This document shows positions 1 through 6,914 of a stretch of DNA of 18,283 bases, in pieces. Source of the stretch: Acidobacteria bacterium UBA2994 (GTDB taxonomy: Bacteria > Acidobacteriota > Vicinamibacteria > Vicinamibacterales > UBA8438); the NCBI GenBank assembly GCA_002346545.1, contig DEAA01000023.1, positions 51,647-69,929 on the forward strand, in the 5' to 3' direction. The position numbers and the translations under genes are program-made. Under the pieces are notes generated by a model that was not told the origin of the DNA, ran no database searches, and saw only the letters and a program-made list of their open reading frames with translations. Each line of letters opens with the position of its first letter. Positions within the stretch are counted from its first letter, which is position 1.

Positions 1-222
1 CCGGGCGAACGCTGCGTGACGGTGTCGCTTAGTTGCGAGTTTACGGCGCCGGGCGAAGTGGGCAACCTTATCGAGTCGACGGCCGAGGTGGTCCGGCGGG
101 GACGGTCGTTAACCTTCGTGCGCGGCGTGATCACGGCCGGCGATCGGGTGCTTCTGAGCTACAGCGGAATCGTCAAGCGCTTGCCTCGGCCGGACGATGT
201 TACCCGCCGGGATGATGGATAA
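1..222 (+). CDS. PaaI-like hotdog thioesterase, C-terminal part (5' truncated)
   Basis: The frame is open from the first base and ends at TAA 220-222, so only about 73 C-terminal residues are present. The pattern V-S-L-S-C-E-F-T-A-P followed by alternating hydrophobic strands (STAEVVRRGRSLTFVRGVI) and a terminal GDRVLLSYSGIVKR strand is that of the last strands of a hotdog fold. It resembles PaaI/YbgC-type acyl-CoA thioesterases, where this part holds the core beta strands. The family hydrolyses small acyl-CoA or aryl-CoA thioesters in the cytoplasm. The catalytic residue lies upstream of the window, so activity cannot be judged. The next gene starts 62 bases downstream on the same strand with its own ribosome binding site. 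Confidence 0.6.
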   Translation, partial: PGERCVTVSLSCEFTAPGEVGNLIESTAEVVRRGRSLTFVRGVITAGDRVLLSYSGIVKRLPRPDDVTRRDDG

Positions 223-284
223 TGTGAGGCACCGTTAGAGTGCGGCGCGTCTTGCAGAGTGCGCGCCCAGAAAGGTTCTTCAGC

Positions 285-2249
285 ATGCGTCCAGCCCTCA
301 GTCTTGTGATGGGTGTCGTGGTGATCGGAAGTCTCGCGAATCCTGCGGCGGCCCAGTACGGAGCCACCGATGGTGAGTGGCGTGCGTTTGCGGGCGATGC
401 CGGCAGCACCAAGTATTCCTCGCTCGACCAGATCGACGCTGACAACGTCGGGTCGCTGGATATCGCGTGGCGCCGGCCGCTGGTCGATCCCTCCTACTTG
501 GAGATGAATCCGGAACTCCGGTACTCGAACGTTTCGAGCGCGGCGCCGCTCGTCATCGACGGTGTCGGCTATGTACCGAACAGCATCGGGCTGGTCGAGG
601 CCTTCGACGTCGAAACGGGCGAGACACTGTGGGCCCAGCCACCCTACGGCGGGATCGAAGACCTCCGGGGCGCTGGCACCCGCGGTGTGGCGTACTGGAG
701 CGAAGGCGACGAGGAGCGGATCCTCGTCCAGCGCGGTGAGTATCTCTACGCCCTCCGCCCCGACACGGGTGCACTGTTCGACGACTTCGGCGATGGCGGT
801 CGTGTGCATCTGACGATCGGCCTGGCCGAAGGCGCCCGTTACCGTTGGGGCGGCGCGCCCACTGTTGTCCGCGATGTGGTCGTGCTGGGACAGTCGATGT
901 CGGACACCTTTCAGACCAAGGAGGCGATCCGGGGTGACGTCCGGGCTTTCGACGTGCGTACGGGTGAGCTGCGCTGGGTGTTCCACACCATCCCGCAGGC
1001 GGGCGAGTTCGGCACCGATACCTGGGCGGACGATTCCTACGCCTACTCCGGTCATGCCCCGGTGTGGGCGCTGTTTGCCGCCGACGAGGAACTGGGTTAC
1101 GTCTACATGCCCGTGTCTTCGCCGACCAACGACATGTACGGCGGGCACCGAGGCGGCGACAATCTCTATGGTCAGAGCATCGTCTGCGTGGACGCCACGA
1201 CGGGAGAACGGGTCTGGCACTTTCAGACGGTGCACCACGGGCTGTGGGACTACGACCCGCCCGCCGCGCCGATCTTGATGGACCTCACTGTCGACGGGCG
1301 CGAGGTCAAGGCGGTCGTCCAGCTAACCAAGCAGGCCTTTGCGTTCGCCTTCGATCGGGTGAACGGGGATCCCATCTGGCCGATCGAGGAGCGTCCGGTC
1401 CCGCAGTCGGCGGCCCCGGGAGAGCTGACCTCGCCTACGCAGCCGTTCCCCACGAAGCCGCCGCCGTTCGACCGCCAGGGCGCCACGATCGAGAACCTAA
1501 TCGACTTCACCCCAGAACTGAGGGTGGAGGCGGTCGAGATCACTGATCGCTACGTCATCGGGCCGATGTTCACGCCGCCGTCGATTCGCGGAGACGGGCC
1601 GAACGACAGGCAGGGCACCATTCAGCTTCCCGGGTCGCAGGGCGGCGCGGACGTCCAGGGCGGGGCATTCGATCCCGAGACCGGCTATCTCTATATACCG
1701 TCGATTACGTCGCCGTTTGTTGCCGACATCCTCGAGGGCAACCCAGACCGCACGAACCTGAACTACGTGAAGGGAAGTCGGCAGTGGATCGGCGGTCCCC
1801 GGGGGCTCCCGCTCTTCAAGCCGCCCTACGGTCGGATTACCGCCATCGACATGAACCGGGGAGAGATCGTCTGGATGACCCCTAACGGCGATGGCCCCCG
1901 GAACCACCCGGCCATCGCCCACCTTAATCTGGGCAAGCTTGGGGTGCCGGGGCGCCCGGCGCCGCTGCTCACCAAGACCCTGTTGTTCCTGGGAGAGGGC
2001 TCGACCAACTTACCCGGTGGGTCTCGGGTCCCCGAGGGGATGCCACCGCAGATCGTTACCAATTACGGTGGTCGTACCTTCCGGGCCTACGACAAAGCCA
2101 CGGGTGACGTGATCTGGGAGACCGAACTGCCTGCTGGGACGCTGGCACCTCCGGTGACCTACATGGCCGGCGGACGGCAGTACCTGTTGGTCGCCACCGG
2201 TGATACCGACACGCCGGGCGAGACGCTCGCCTTCGCCTTGCCGCAGTAG
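285..2249 (+). CDS. Exported PQQ-dependent dehydrogenase, glucose/alcohol quinoprotein type (first paralogue)
   Basis: This is an eight-bladed quinoprotein propeller (Gcd/COG4993 type) of 654 residues, acting outside the cytoplasmic membrane and passing electrons from a sugar or alcohol through PQQ. I chose the ATG at 285 rather than the GTG at 240 because AGAAAGG lies 9 bases ahead and the protein then begins with a clean signal peptide ending NPAAA|QYG near residue 23. Blade motifs recur: EWRAFAGDAGSTKYSSLDQI (30-50), FDVETGETLW, FDVRTGELRW and VDATTGERVWHFQ. VHHGLWDYD (316-324) corresponds to the segment with the catalytic Asp of membrane glucose dehydrogenase, and K349 in QLTKQ to its PQQ-binding Lys. 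There is no CxxCH haem motif and no N-terminal five-helix anchor, so the electron acceptor must be separate. The substrate is not predictable. It is a paralogue of the gene at 4752. It converges tail to tail with the RRM gene. Confidence 0.9.
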   Translation: MRPALSLVMGVVVIGSLANPAAAQYGATDGEWRAFAGDAGSTKYSSLDQIDADNVGSLDIAWRRPLVDPSYLEMNPELRYSNVSSAAPLVIDGVGYVPNSIGLVEAFDVETGETLWAQPPYGGIEDLRGAGTRGVAYWSEGDEERILVQRGEYLYALRPDTGALFDDFGDGGRVHLTIGLAEGARYRWGGAPTVVRDVVVLGQSMSDTFQTKEAIRGDVRAFDVRTGELRWVFHTIPQAGEFGTDTWADDSYAYSGHAPVWALFAADEELGYVYMPVSSPTNDMYGGHRGGDNLYGQSIVCVDATTGERVWHFQTVHHGLWDYDPPAAPILMDLTVDGREVKAVVQLTKQAFAFAFDRVNGDPIWPIEERPVPQSAAPGELTSPTQPFPTKPPPFDRQGATIENLIDFTPELRVEAVEITDRYVIGPMFTPPSIRGDGPNDRQGTIQLPGSQGGADVQGGAFDPETGYLYIPSITSPFVADILEGNPDRTNLNYVKGSRQWIGGPRGLPLFKPPYGRITAIDMNRGEIVWMTPNGDGPRNHPAIAHLNLGKLGVPGRPAPLLTKTLLFLGEGSTNLPGGSRVPEGMPPQIVTNYGGRTFRAYDKATGDVIWETELPAGTLAPPVTYMAGGRQYLLVATGDTDTPGETLAFALPQ

Positions 2250-2276
2250 CGCGTGGGGGTTCGCTAGAACCCGCGC
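2249..2276. terminator. Candidate bidirectional terminator hairpin between converging genes
   Basis: The left arm GCGCG-tggg-GGTTC (2249-2262) pairs with GAACCCGCGC (2267-2276) around the loop GCTA, giving a 10-bp stem with a four-base bulge. It overlaps the end of the dehydrogenase and the end of the RRM gene, where a shared terminator is expected. There is no T-run on either side, so rho-independent termination is uncertain. Confidence 0.4.
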
Positions 2277-2644
2277 TTGCGGCCCCGGAGGCCTCGACGG
2301 CTCCCCTTGGGCTTCGCTGGCTTGCGATCGAAGCCCATACCGCCGCCCCCCATGGGTGGGCCGTCATCCATGAACGCGGGCTGTGACGCTCGCGGTGCCC
2401 GGTCGCGTGCTTCGCTCACACGGAGGTTTCGACCGTTCAGTTCGGCACCGTCCAGCTTTTCAATGGCTTGGGAAACGGCGGCCGCATCGCCGAACTCCAC
2501 AAAAGCAAAGCCGCGCGGGCGATCTGTGGCGCGATCAACGGGGAGGAAAACCTCGGTGACCTGACCAACCTGCCCGAACAGAGTTTCGAGCTCCGTCTGT
2601 GATGTTTCGTAACTAAGGTTACCGACGAAAATTCGTGAAGAAAT
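2264..2644 (-). CDS. Small RRM-domain RNA-binding protein, probable AUU start
   Basis: This is a single RNA recognition motif protein of 126 residues, like the glycine-rich RNA-binding proteins of cyanobacteria and other bacteria, which bind single-stranded RNA in the cytoplasm. RNP2 is IFVGNL (5-10) and RNP1 is RGFAFVEF (44-51), both intact with their aromatic residues. The C-terminal tail is Gly/Met-rich then strongly basic (GSRRGLRGRKRGF). Family members start two to four residues before RNP2. Here that place holds ATT (2644-2642), preceded by the strong Shine-Dalgarno AGGGAGG with 5 bases spacing. The nearest in-frame conventional start is a GTG at 2680, which has no good ribosome binding site and adds 12 atypical residues. 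The AUU start is inference. The function is well supported but the RNA target is unknown. Confidence 0.88.
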   Translation of the reverse strand: MSSRIFVGNLSYETSQTELETLFGQVGQVTEVFLPVDRATDRPRGFAFVEFGDAAAVSQAIEKLDGAELNGRNLRVSEARDRAPRASQPAFMDDGPPMGGGGMGFDRKPAKPKGSRRGLRGRKRGF

Positions 2645-2649
2645 AACTG

Positions 2650-2656
2650 CCTCCCT
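2650..2656 (-). promoter_or_regulatory. Shine-Dalgarno AGGGAGG positioned for an ATT start codon
   Basis: On the minus strand AGGGAGG is followed by CAGTT and then ATT (2644-2642). The 5-base spacing suits ATT. It would be only 2 bases for the GTT just before it, and it lies inside the coding region if the GTG at 2680 were used. It is therefore the site that decides the start of the RRM gene. Confidence 0.6.
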
Positions 2657-2694
2657 TGTCGACCCACGATCGCGCCACACGTCACGCGTGTCTC

Positions 2695-2723
2695 AGGATA
2701 CTCGACGGGCATGCCGCACACAA
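2695..2723 (-). promoter_or_regulatory. Candidate sigma-70 promoter for the RRM gene
   Basis: On the minus strand TTGTGT (2723-2718) and TATCCT (2700-2695) are separated by exactly 17 bases, just downstream of the stop of the methyltransferase gene. The predicted start near 2688 would leave only about 8 bases before the GTG at 2680 but about 44 bases before the ATT at 2644, which agrees with the ATT start. The hexamers are imperfect matches. Confidence 0.35.
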
Positions 2724-2730
2724 CTACTGC

Positions 2731-3423
2731 TCAGCCGCGACGCGTTCGGTCGGGAGAGCGCCTAAAGAGCGCAACGTTCGAGGCTGGGATTGCCAGACCC
2801 ACGCCCCAGTGGGCGGCGATCCACCGGCAGGTCTCGGGGCAGAAAAAGCAGACGTGGGTCGGGTCGCGAATGTAGCGCGAGCCTACGAACCACTCGCGGG
2901 GCTCGGCCCACTGCGTCATCACCGCAAGCAGTCCGTTCGGCCTGAGCGATTTGAACAAGCGGTCCAGTTCGCCCCGCGGGTCTCGCAGATGCTCGACAAC
3001 CTCGCTCGCGGTGATCACGTCGTAGCGCTGTTCCCACACCGTTGGGTCGGCCGCATAGAACGGGTCATACAACGACATCCGGAGCCCGCGTTCCTCCAGC
3101 ATTCCGGCGAGCGTTGGGCTCGGCCCCGAACCGAAGTCCAGGCCAACAGCGTTGTGCGGGACCCGCTCGACCACCGGGTCCGCCAGACGGGCCAGGAAGC
3201 GACGGTAGCCGGCGTCGCCGGGTTCGTTCAGGTGCTGGTCGTACCGGGCGCGTTCGATGTCGGCCGAGACCCAGGCGTCTGGGGAGACGAAGATCAGGGC
3301 GCAGCGTCTGCACCGCCAGTAGGCCCGCTGCCGGTCTCGGTGATAGGACGGCGCCCGGTCTGCACCGCAGAGGGGACACGCGGGCGGTGTGTCGTCCCTA
3401 GCGTCGCCGGAGCGGATACTCAT
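2731..3423 (-). CDS. Class I SAM-dependent methyltransferase with N-terminal zinc ribbon
   Basis: The 230-residue cytoplasmic protein begins with a probable zinc ribbon, C16-P-L-C19 and C38-R-R-C41. A Rossmann methyltransferase domain follows: SAM-binding motif GLDFGSGPSP (94-103), acidic residue at YDP (119-121), and the post-motif ASEVVEHLRDPRGELDRLFK (139-158) typical of UbiG/UbiE-like methylases. The C-terminal part, VCFFCPETCRWIAAHWG, carries further cysteines. I start it at the ATG 3423 rather than the TTG three bases upstream. The Shine-Dalgarno is weak. The substrate is not identifiable. Proteins with this layout are usually annotated only as methyltransferase domain proteins. It is divergent from the nuclease-like gene at 3511, with a strong inverted repeat in between. 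Confidence 0.85.
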   Translation of the reverse strand: MSIRSGDARDDTPPACPLCGADRAPSYHRDRQRAYWRCRRCALIFVSPDAWVSADIERARYDQHLNEPGDAGYRRFLARLADPVVERVPHNAVGLDFGSGPSPTLAGMLEERGLRMSLYDPFYAADPTVWEQRYDVITASEVVEHLRDPRGELDRLFKSLRPNGLLAVMTQWAEPREWFVGSRYIRDPTHVCFFCPETCRWIAAHWGVGLAIPASNVALFRRSPDRTRRG

Positions 3424-3442
3424 CAAAGCAATGGTTAGATGA

Positions 3443-3465
3443 GCGGGGCGGTGTTACCGCCCCGC
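3443..3465. promoter_or_regulatory. Perfect 10-bp inverted repeat in a divergent intergenic region
   Basis: GCGGGGCGGT, the spacer GTT, then ACCGCCCCGC form a perfect dyad between the starts of two divergent genes (3423 minus, 3511 plus). Because both genes point away from it, it is not a terminator. It may be an operator for a dimeric regulator or a structure in the 5' leader of either transcript. Confidence 0.5.
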
Positions 3466-3510
3466 GTAGCCCAGATTCTACAACCCTCTTATCGCCGATA
3501 CTGATAGCCC

Positions 3511-4407
3511 ATGGCGCCGATCGTCCACCTGGCGAGCTACAACCTGCAGCGGGGTATTAACTATCCGCACTTGCTGGAACAGTTCGGTAGTCTGCCCGAA
3601 CTGCGCGATGCCGACATCATTGCGGTCCAGGAAGCTCTGGTGCCGCGTGGAGGGCGCAATACCTTGGCCCGACTGTCCGAGGACCTGAGGGCCGGCCACC
3701 GGTGGAGCTATGAGCCCGTCATGCGCTATTCCGACAAGGAGTACGGCAACGGGTTTCTCTATCGGCCGGCGGTCTCGGTACGCGACGGGCGTCGGGTGTC
3801 TCTCCCTCGAGTAGCCCGGATGGGATGGTTGGCGCGGTTCAAGACCGAGGGCGGCGTGCCCGACACGAAGTCGGCCTTTGTCCAGACGTTCGACCTGCGC
3901 GGGTGCCGGTTGCGGATCGTCAATCTGCACCTCGACTTCGCAGGCGGGGCCGAGCACCGCGTCGCGCAGTTGACCCACCTGCTCGACATGGTTGATAGCC
4001 CCCTGGGGGGCGGCCACGAAGTGGACATCCTCTGTGGAGATTTCAACACCAGCGGCCCTGTCAGCGTGCCTCGGGTGGTGGCCGATACCGATCAGGTGCT
4101 GGAGGTGGCCAGGCGTCGCGGGTTCGTCGACTGCTCGGCCGACGTGGCCTGGACCAGCGATCTGTTCACCAGCATCGACGATGCCGATCCGGCGCGTCGA
4201 TGGCTTGTTCTGGGCCGGGCGCTCGGATTGCACTACCGCCAGAAACTGGACCATGTAATGGTGCGCGGAGGGGTGCCGGTGGAGCCGGCCGGCGTCGTGG
4301 CCGGCGTGGTCCGGGGATCCGGGGCCGCCTCAGACCATTTGCCGCTTACCGTCCACATCGACCTGGTGGGGCGGTATTATCGTGAAGATAGGGAGACCGC
4401 ACGATGA
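3511..4407 (+). CDS. Endonuclease/exonuclease/phosphatase (EEP) family protein
   Basis: The 298-residue protein has the full EEP signature set. It opens with LASYNLQRG (7-15, metal/substrate Asn11). IIAVQE follows with the metal-binding Glu41. Next come IVNLHLDF (His140) and the phosphodiesterase core CGDFNTSG (Asp177, Asn179). LDHVMV (247 region) stands where LDYIFV-type sequence is usual, and the protein closes with SDHLPL (Asp275, catalytic His276). The family cleaves phosphodiester bonds in nucleic acids, phosphoinositides or sphingomyelin. The sequence does not decide the substrate. There is no signal peptide, which favours a cytoplasmic role. The start is the ATG at 3511, with no clear Shine-Dalgarno. 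The stop overlaps the next gene by ATGA (4404-4407), so the two are probably translationally coupled. Confidence 0.88.
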   Translation: MAPIVHLASYNLQRGINYPHLLEQFGSLPELRDADIIAVQEALVPRGGRNTLARLSEDLRAGHRWSYEPVMRYSDKEYGNGFLYRPAVSVRDGRRVSLPRVARMGWLARFKTEGGVPDTKSAFVQTFDLRGCRLRIVNLHLDFAGGAEHRVAQLTHLLDMVDSPLGGGHEVDILCGDFNTSGPVSVPRVVADTDQVLEVARRRGFVDCSADVAWTSDLFTSIDDADPARRWLVLGRALGLHYRQKLDHVMVRGGVPVEPAGVVAGVVRGSGAASDHLPLTVHIDLVGRYYREDRETAR

Positions 4408-4670
4408 TGACCATTCAGAACCAGACGGCTCGTTTTCTGCGGGTCCCGTTGTCTCGTGGTAAGGTGCTGCGCCTTGGTCCACGCAAGGAGGGCCAGATCT
4501 CCACCCAGGACGCCGAGCGGGAGTCGGTGAAGGCGTTGGTCGACGACGGAACCCTCAAGGTGATGGGGGTCGGACCACAGGCCGGCTCCGCCTCGCCCGC
4601 CAATCCCGCCTCGCGCGCCAACGTCCACGGCCACCTACCGAGAGTAGCTGGACGCCGGGGCGATCGTTGA
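4404..4670 (+). CDS. Small unknown protein coupled to the EEP gene
   Basis: The 88-residue protein starts at ATG 4404 inside the stop of the EEP gene (ATGA overlap). A second ATG follows at 4407. The N-terminal half, with TARFLRVPLSRGKVLRLGP (8-26) and then VKALVDDGTLKVMGVGP (42-58), looks like a short beta-rich domain. The C-terminal 30 residues are Ala/Pro/Gly/Arg-rich and probably disordered. I do not recognise the family. The overlap and a hairpin right after its stop suggest it ends a two-gene operon and may work with the nuclease-like protein. Confidence 0.6.
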   Translation: MMTIQNQTARFLRVPLSRGKVLRLGPRKEGQISTQDAERESVKALVDDGTLKVMGVGPQAGSASPANPASRANVHGHLPRVAGRRGDR

Positions 4671-4671
4671 T

Positions 4672-4701
4672 CCGGCACGTCTGTCAATGCCAGACGTCCG
4701 G
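4672..4701 (+). terminator. Hairpin after the EEP/small-protein operon
   Basis: CCGG-c-ACGTCTG (4672-4683) pairs with CAGACGTCCGG (4691-4701) across the loop TCAATGC, giving 11 base pairs with one bulged C. It starts 1 base after the TGA of the small gene. There is no U-tract after it, so it could also be a regulatory element just upstream of the next promoter. Confidence 0.4.
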
Positions 4702-4712
4702 CAGGCCCCGGC

Positions 4713-4743
4713 TATAATCTCCGGCGTCTATCAAGCGGAGGAG
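4713..4743 (+). promoter_or_regulatory. Promoter -10 box and strong ribosome binding site of the second PQQ dehydrogenase operon
   Basis: A perfect TATAAT sits at 4713-4718. No good -35 hexamer is present 16-18 bases upstream. GGAGGAG at 4737-4743 is 8 bases before the ATG at 4752. Transcription would start near 4725, giving a leader of about 27 bases. Confidence 0.55.
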
Positions 4744-4751
4744 TCTCGACT

Positions 4752-6869
4752 ATGCAAGGCAAGGTGATGACGCGGTGTGCCCTAGGCGCGCTGCTTGGAA
4801 TGCTATCGGCGACGGCGACCCAGGCGCAGGACGGCTCGTGGCAGACCTACGGTACCGAGAATGGCGAGTGGCGGAGTTATGCCGGCAATATCGCCGGGCA
4901 GAAATACTCGCCGCTGGACCAGATCGACGGTAGCAACTTCGAGCAGCTCGAGCTCGCCTGGAGCTGGGAGTCAGCTGACCGGATGGTCAGCCGGACCATG
5001 CCCGACGGGAGCGAGTGGTGGGCGCCACTCGAGACTATCGTCGAGTCGCTGGTCGAGGACACCCCGGATCTGTATCGCACCAGCCATCTTCCTCGGGCTG
5101 GCGGCATGCAGGCGACGCCGCTGATGGTCGACGGCGTGCTCTACTTCAACACCGCGCTGTCCCAGGGCGTGGCGATCGACGCAACCACCGGTGAGACCAT
5201 CTGGGTCTATAACCCCAAGAGCTACGAAGAGGGGACTACCCCGATGAGCGGCACCTTCCGCCAGCGCGGCGTCGCCTACTGGACCGACGGCGAGGGTGAC
5301 GAGCGGATCCTCTGGGGGACCGGCGCCGGGTATCTGGTCTGTGTCGAGGCCAAGACCGGGCGCCCGTGTCCAGATTTCGGGGACAACGGCAACGGCATGG
5401 TCGACGCTATGGTGGGCATTCCGCGGGCTGTGCGCGAGGAGCGGGACGAGCTCAACGCGATGCTCTACGGCATCCACTCGCCGCCGATCGTGGTGCGCGA
5501 TAAGGTGATTCATGGTTCCCAGATTGCCGACCGCCGCCATACCAAGGAGGCGGTACCCGGCTGGGTGCGGGCCTGGGACATTAAGACCGGCCAGCACGCA
5601 TGGGACTTCCACACTGTCCCGAACAGCAACGACGAGTTCGGCGCCGACACCTGGCTGAACGAGTCGTGGCGCTACTCGGGCAACGCCAACGTCTGGTCGA
5701 TGTTGGCCGGCGACAACGAACTGGGGCATGTCTATCTGCCGACTGGCACAGCCACCAACGATTACTACGGAGCCGATCGGCCGGGTGACAACCTTTTCTC
5801 TGAGTCGATCATCGCCGTGGACATAGAGACCGGCGCGCGGATCTGGCACTTCCAGGCGGTGCACCACGGTTTGTGGGACTACGACTTCCCGACCCATCCA
5901 AACTTGGCGGATATTACCGTGGACGGGCGCGACATTAAGGCGCTCGTGCAGGTCAGCAAGCAGGGCTTCGTCTATACCTTCGATCGGGTCACGGGCGACC
6001 CGGTGTGGCCGATCGAAGAGCGGCCGGTGCCGACCGAAACCAACATGCCGAACGAACGGGTGTCGCCCACCCAGCCGTTCCCCACGAGACCGGAGCCGTT
6101 CGAGTATCAGGGTGTCACTATCGACGATCTTGTCGATTTCACCCCTGAGATCAGGGAGATGGCGATCGAGGCGGTCAAGCCCTTCCGTCTGGGGCCACTC
6201 TTCACGCCAATCTCGCGGCCGGTCGAGGGCGGATGGCAGGGCACGCTGATGCGGCCCCCCGACGGCGGTGCCGCCACTTGGGCGGGCGCTGCGCTCGATC
6301 CCGAGACCGGGTGGCTTTATGTGCCGTCACGGAACCAGGCAGTGGTGATCACGATGTATGCGCCCGATCCGGCCATCGGGGCGACCGTGGCGTATACGCA
6401 CGGGGCTCCGGAAGTGGACCGGCTCGCTGGCCGGGGGCCCGGGTCATCGCGGAGCGGCGCACTGATGCCGCAGGGGTTGCCGCTTCTCAAGCCGCCTTAC
6501 AGCCGGATGACCGCCATCAACATGAACACCGGAGACCATGAGTGGATGCAGCCGCTTGGCAATGGCGACCGTATTCGCAACCATCCGAGGCTGCGGGACC
6601 TCAACCTGCCACCGCTGGGCGGCGACGGGGTTGGGGGGCCGGTGCTCACTAAGACGATGGTCGTCAGCGCGCTTTCGGCCGGTGGTAGCACGGGCGGCCC
6701 GCGTCTGGTCGCGCGGTCGAAGGAGACCGGCGAGGAGTTCGGATCGGTCGACCTGCCGACCGGGGCTCTCGGAACGCCGATGACCTACATGGTCGACGGC
6801 GTCCAGTACATAGCGGTGCCGATCGGTGGGCGGCCACCACAGATGGTCGCCTTCCGTCTGCCGGAATAG
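4752..6869 (+). CDS. Exported PQQ-dependent dehydrogenase (second paralogue)
   Basis: The 705-residue quinoprotein propeller is a paralogue of the protein at 285, with the same order of blade motifs. The signal peptide ends near ATQA|QDG (residue 25). Key elements are EWRSYAGNIAGQKYSPLDQI (39-58), IDATTGETIW, WDIKTGQHAWDFHT, VDIETGARIWHFQ, the catalytic-Asp segment VHHGLWDYD (370-378) and the PQQ-binding Lys403 in QVSKQG. Relative to the first paralogue it has longer insertions near 75-115 and 222-240, so its substrate may differ. There is no CxxCH, so electrons must pass to another carrier. It has a TATAAT promoter and GGAGGAG ribosome binding site. It is followed 45 bases later by a lactonase-type lipoprotein, which fits oxidation of a cyclic sugar to a lactone and then hydrolysis. 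M6 (4767) is an alternative start. Confidence 0.9.
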   Translation: MQGKVMTRCALGALLGMLSATATQAQDGSWQTYGTENGEWRSYAGNIAGQKYSPLDQIDGSNFEQLELAWSWESADRMVSRTMPDGSEWWAPLETIVESLVEDTPDLYRTSHLPRAGGMQATPLMVDGVLYFNTALSQGVAIDATTGETIWVYNPKSYEEGTTPMSGTFRQRGVAYWTDGEGDERILWGTGAGYLVCVEAKTGRPCPDFGDNGNGMVDAMVGIPRAVREERDELNAMLYGIHSPPIVVRDKVIHGSQIADRRHTKEAVPGWVRAWDIKTGQHAWDFHTVPNSNDEFGADTWLNESWRYSGNANVWSMLAGDNELGHVYLPTGTATNDYYGADRPGDNLFSESIIAVDIETGARIWHFQAVHHGLWDYDFPTHPNLADITVDGRDIKALVQVSKQGFVYTFDRVTGDPVWPIEERPVPTETNMPNERVSPTQPFPTRPEPFEYQGVTIDDLVDFTPEIREMAIEAVKPFRLGPLFTPISRPVEGGWQGTLMRPPDGGAATWAGAALDPETGWLYVPSRNQAVVITMYAPDPAIGATVAYTHGAPEVDRLAGRGPGSSRSGALMPQGLPLLKPPYSRMTAINMNTGDHEWMQPLGNGDRIRNHPRLRDLNLPPLGGDGVGGPVLTKTMVVSALSAGGSTGGPRLVARSKETGEEFGSVDLPTGALGTPMTYMVDGVQYIAVPIGGRPPQMVAFRLPE

Positions 6870-6914
6870 CTCGGGCACATTAAGGTTTTGGGCCTTCTAT
6901 CAGGAGCTGAACTG

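Noticed and set aside
159..1238. 359-codon open frame on the minus strand
   Set aside because: It lies opposite the first PQQ dehydrogenase, whose motifs are unambiguous. The minus frame is Arg/His/Val-rich with no recognisable domain, as expected of a GC-rich antisense shadow.
2656..3438. 260-codon plus-strand frame opposite the methyltransferase
   Set aside because: The minus-strand gene has a zinc ribbon and a SAM motif. The plus frame has no recognisable motif and also covers the RRM gene's promoter region.
4971..5897. 308-codon open frame on the minus strand
   Set aside because: It is a shadow of the second PQQ dehydrogenase, with similar composition to other antisense frames and no motif.
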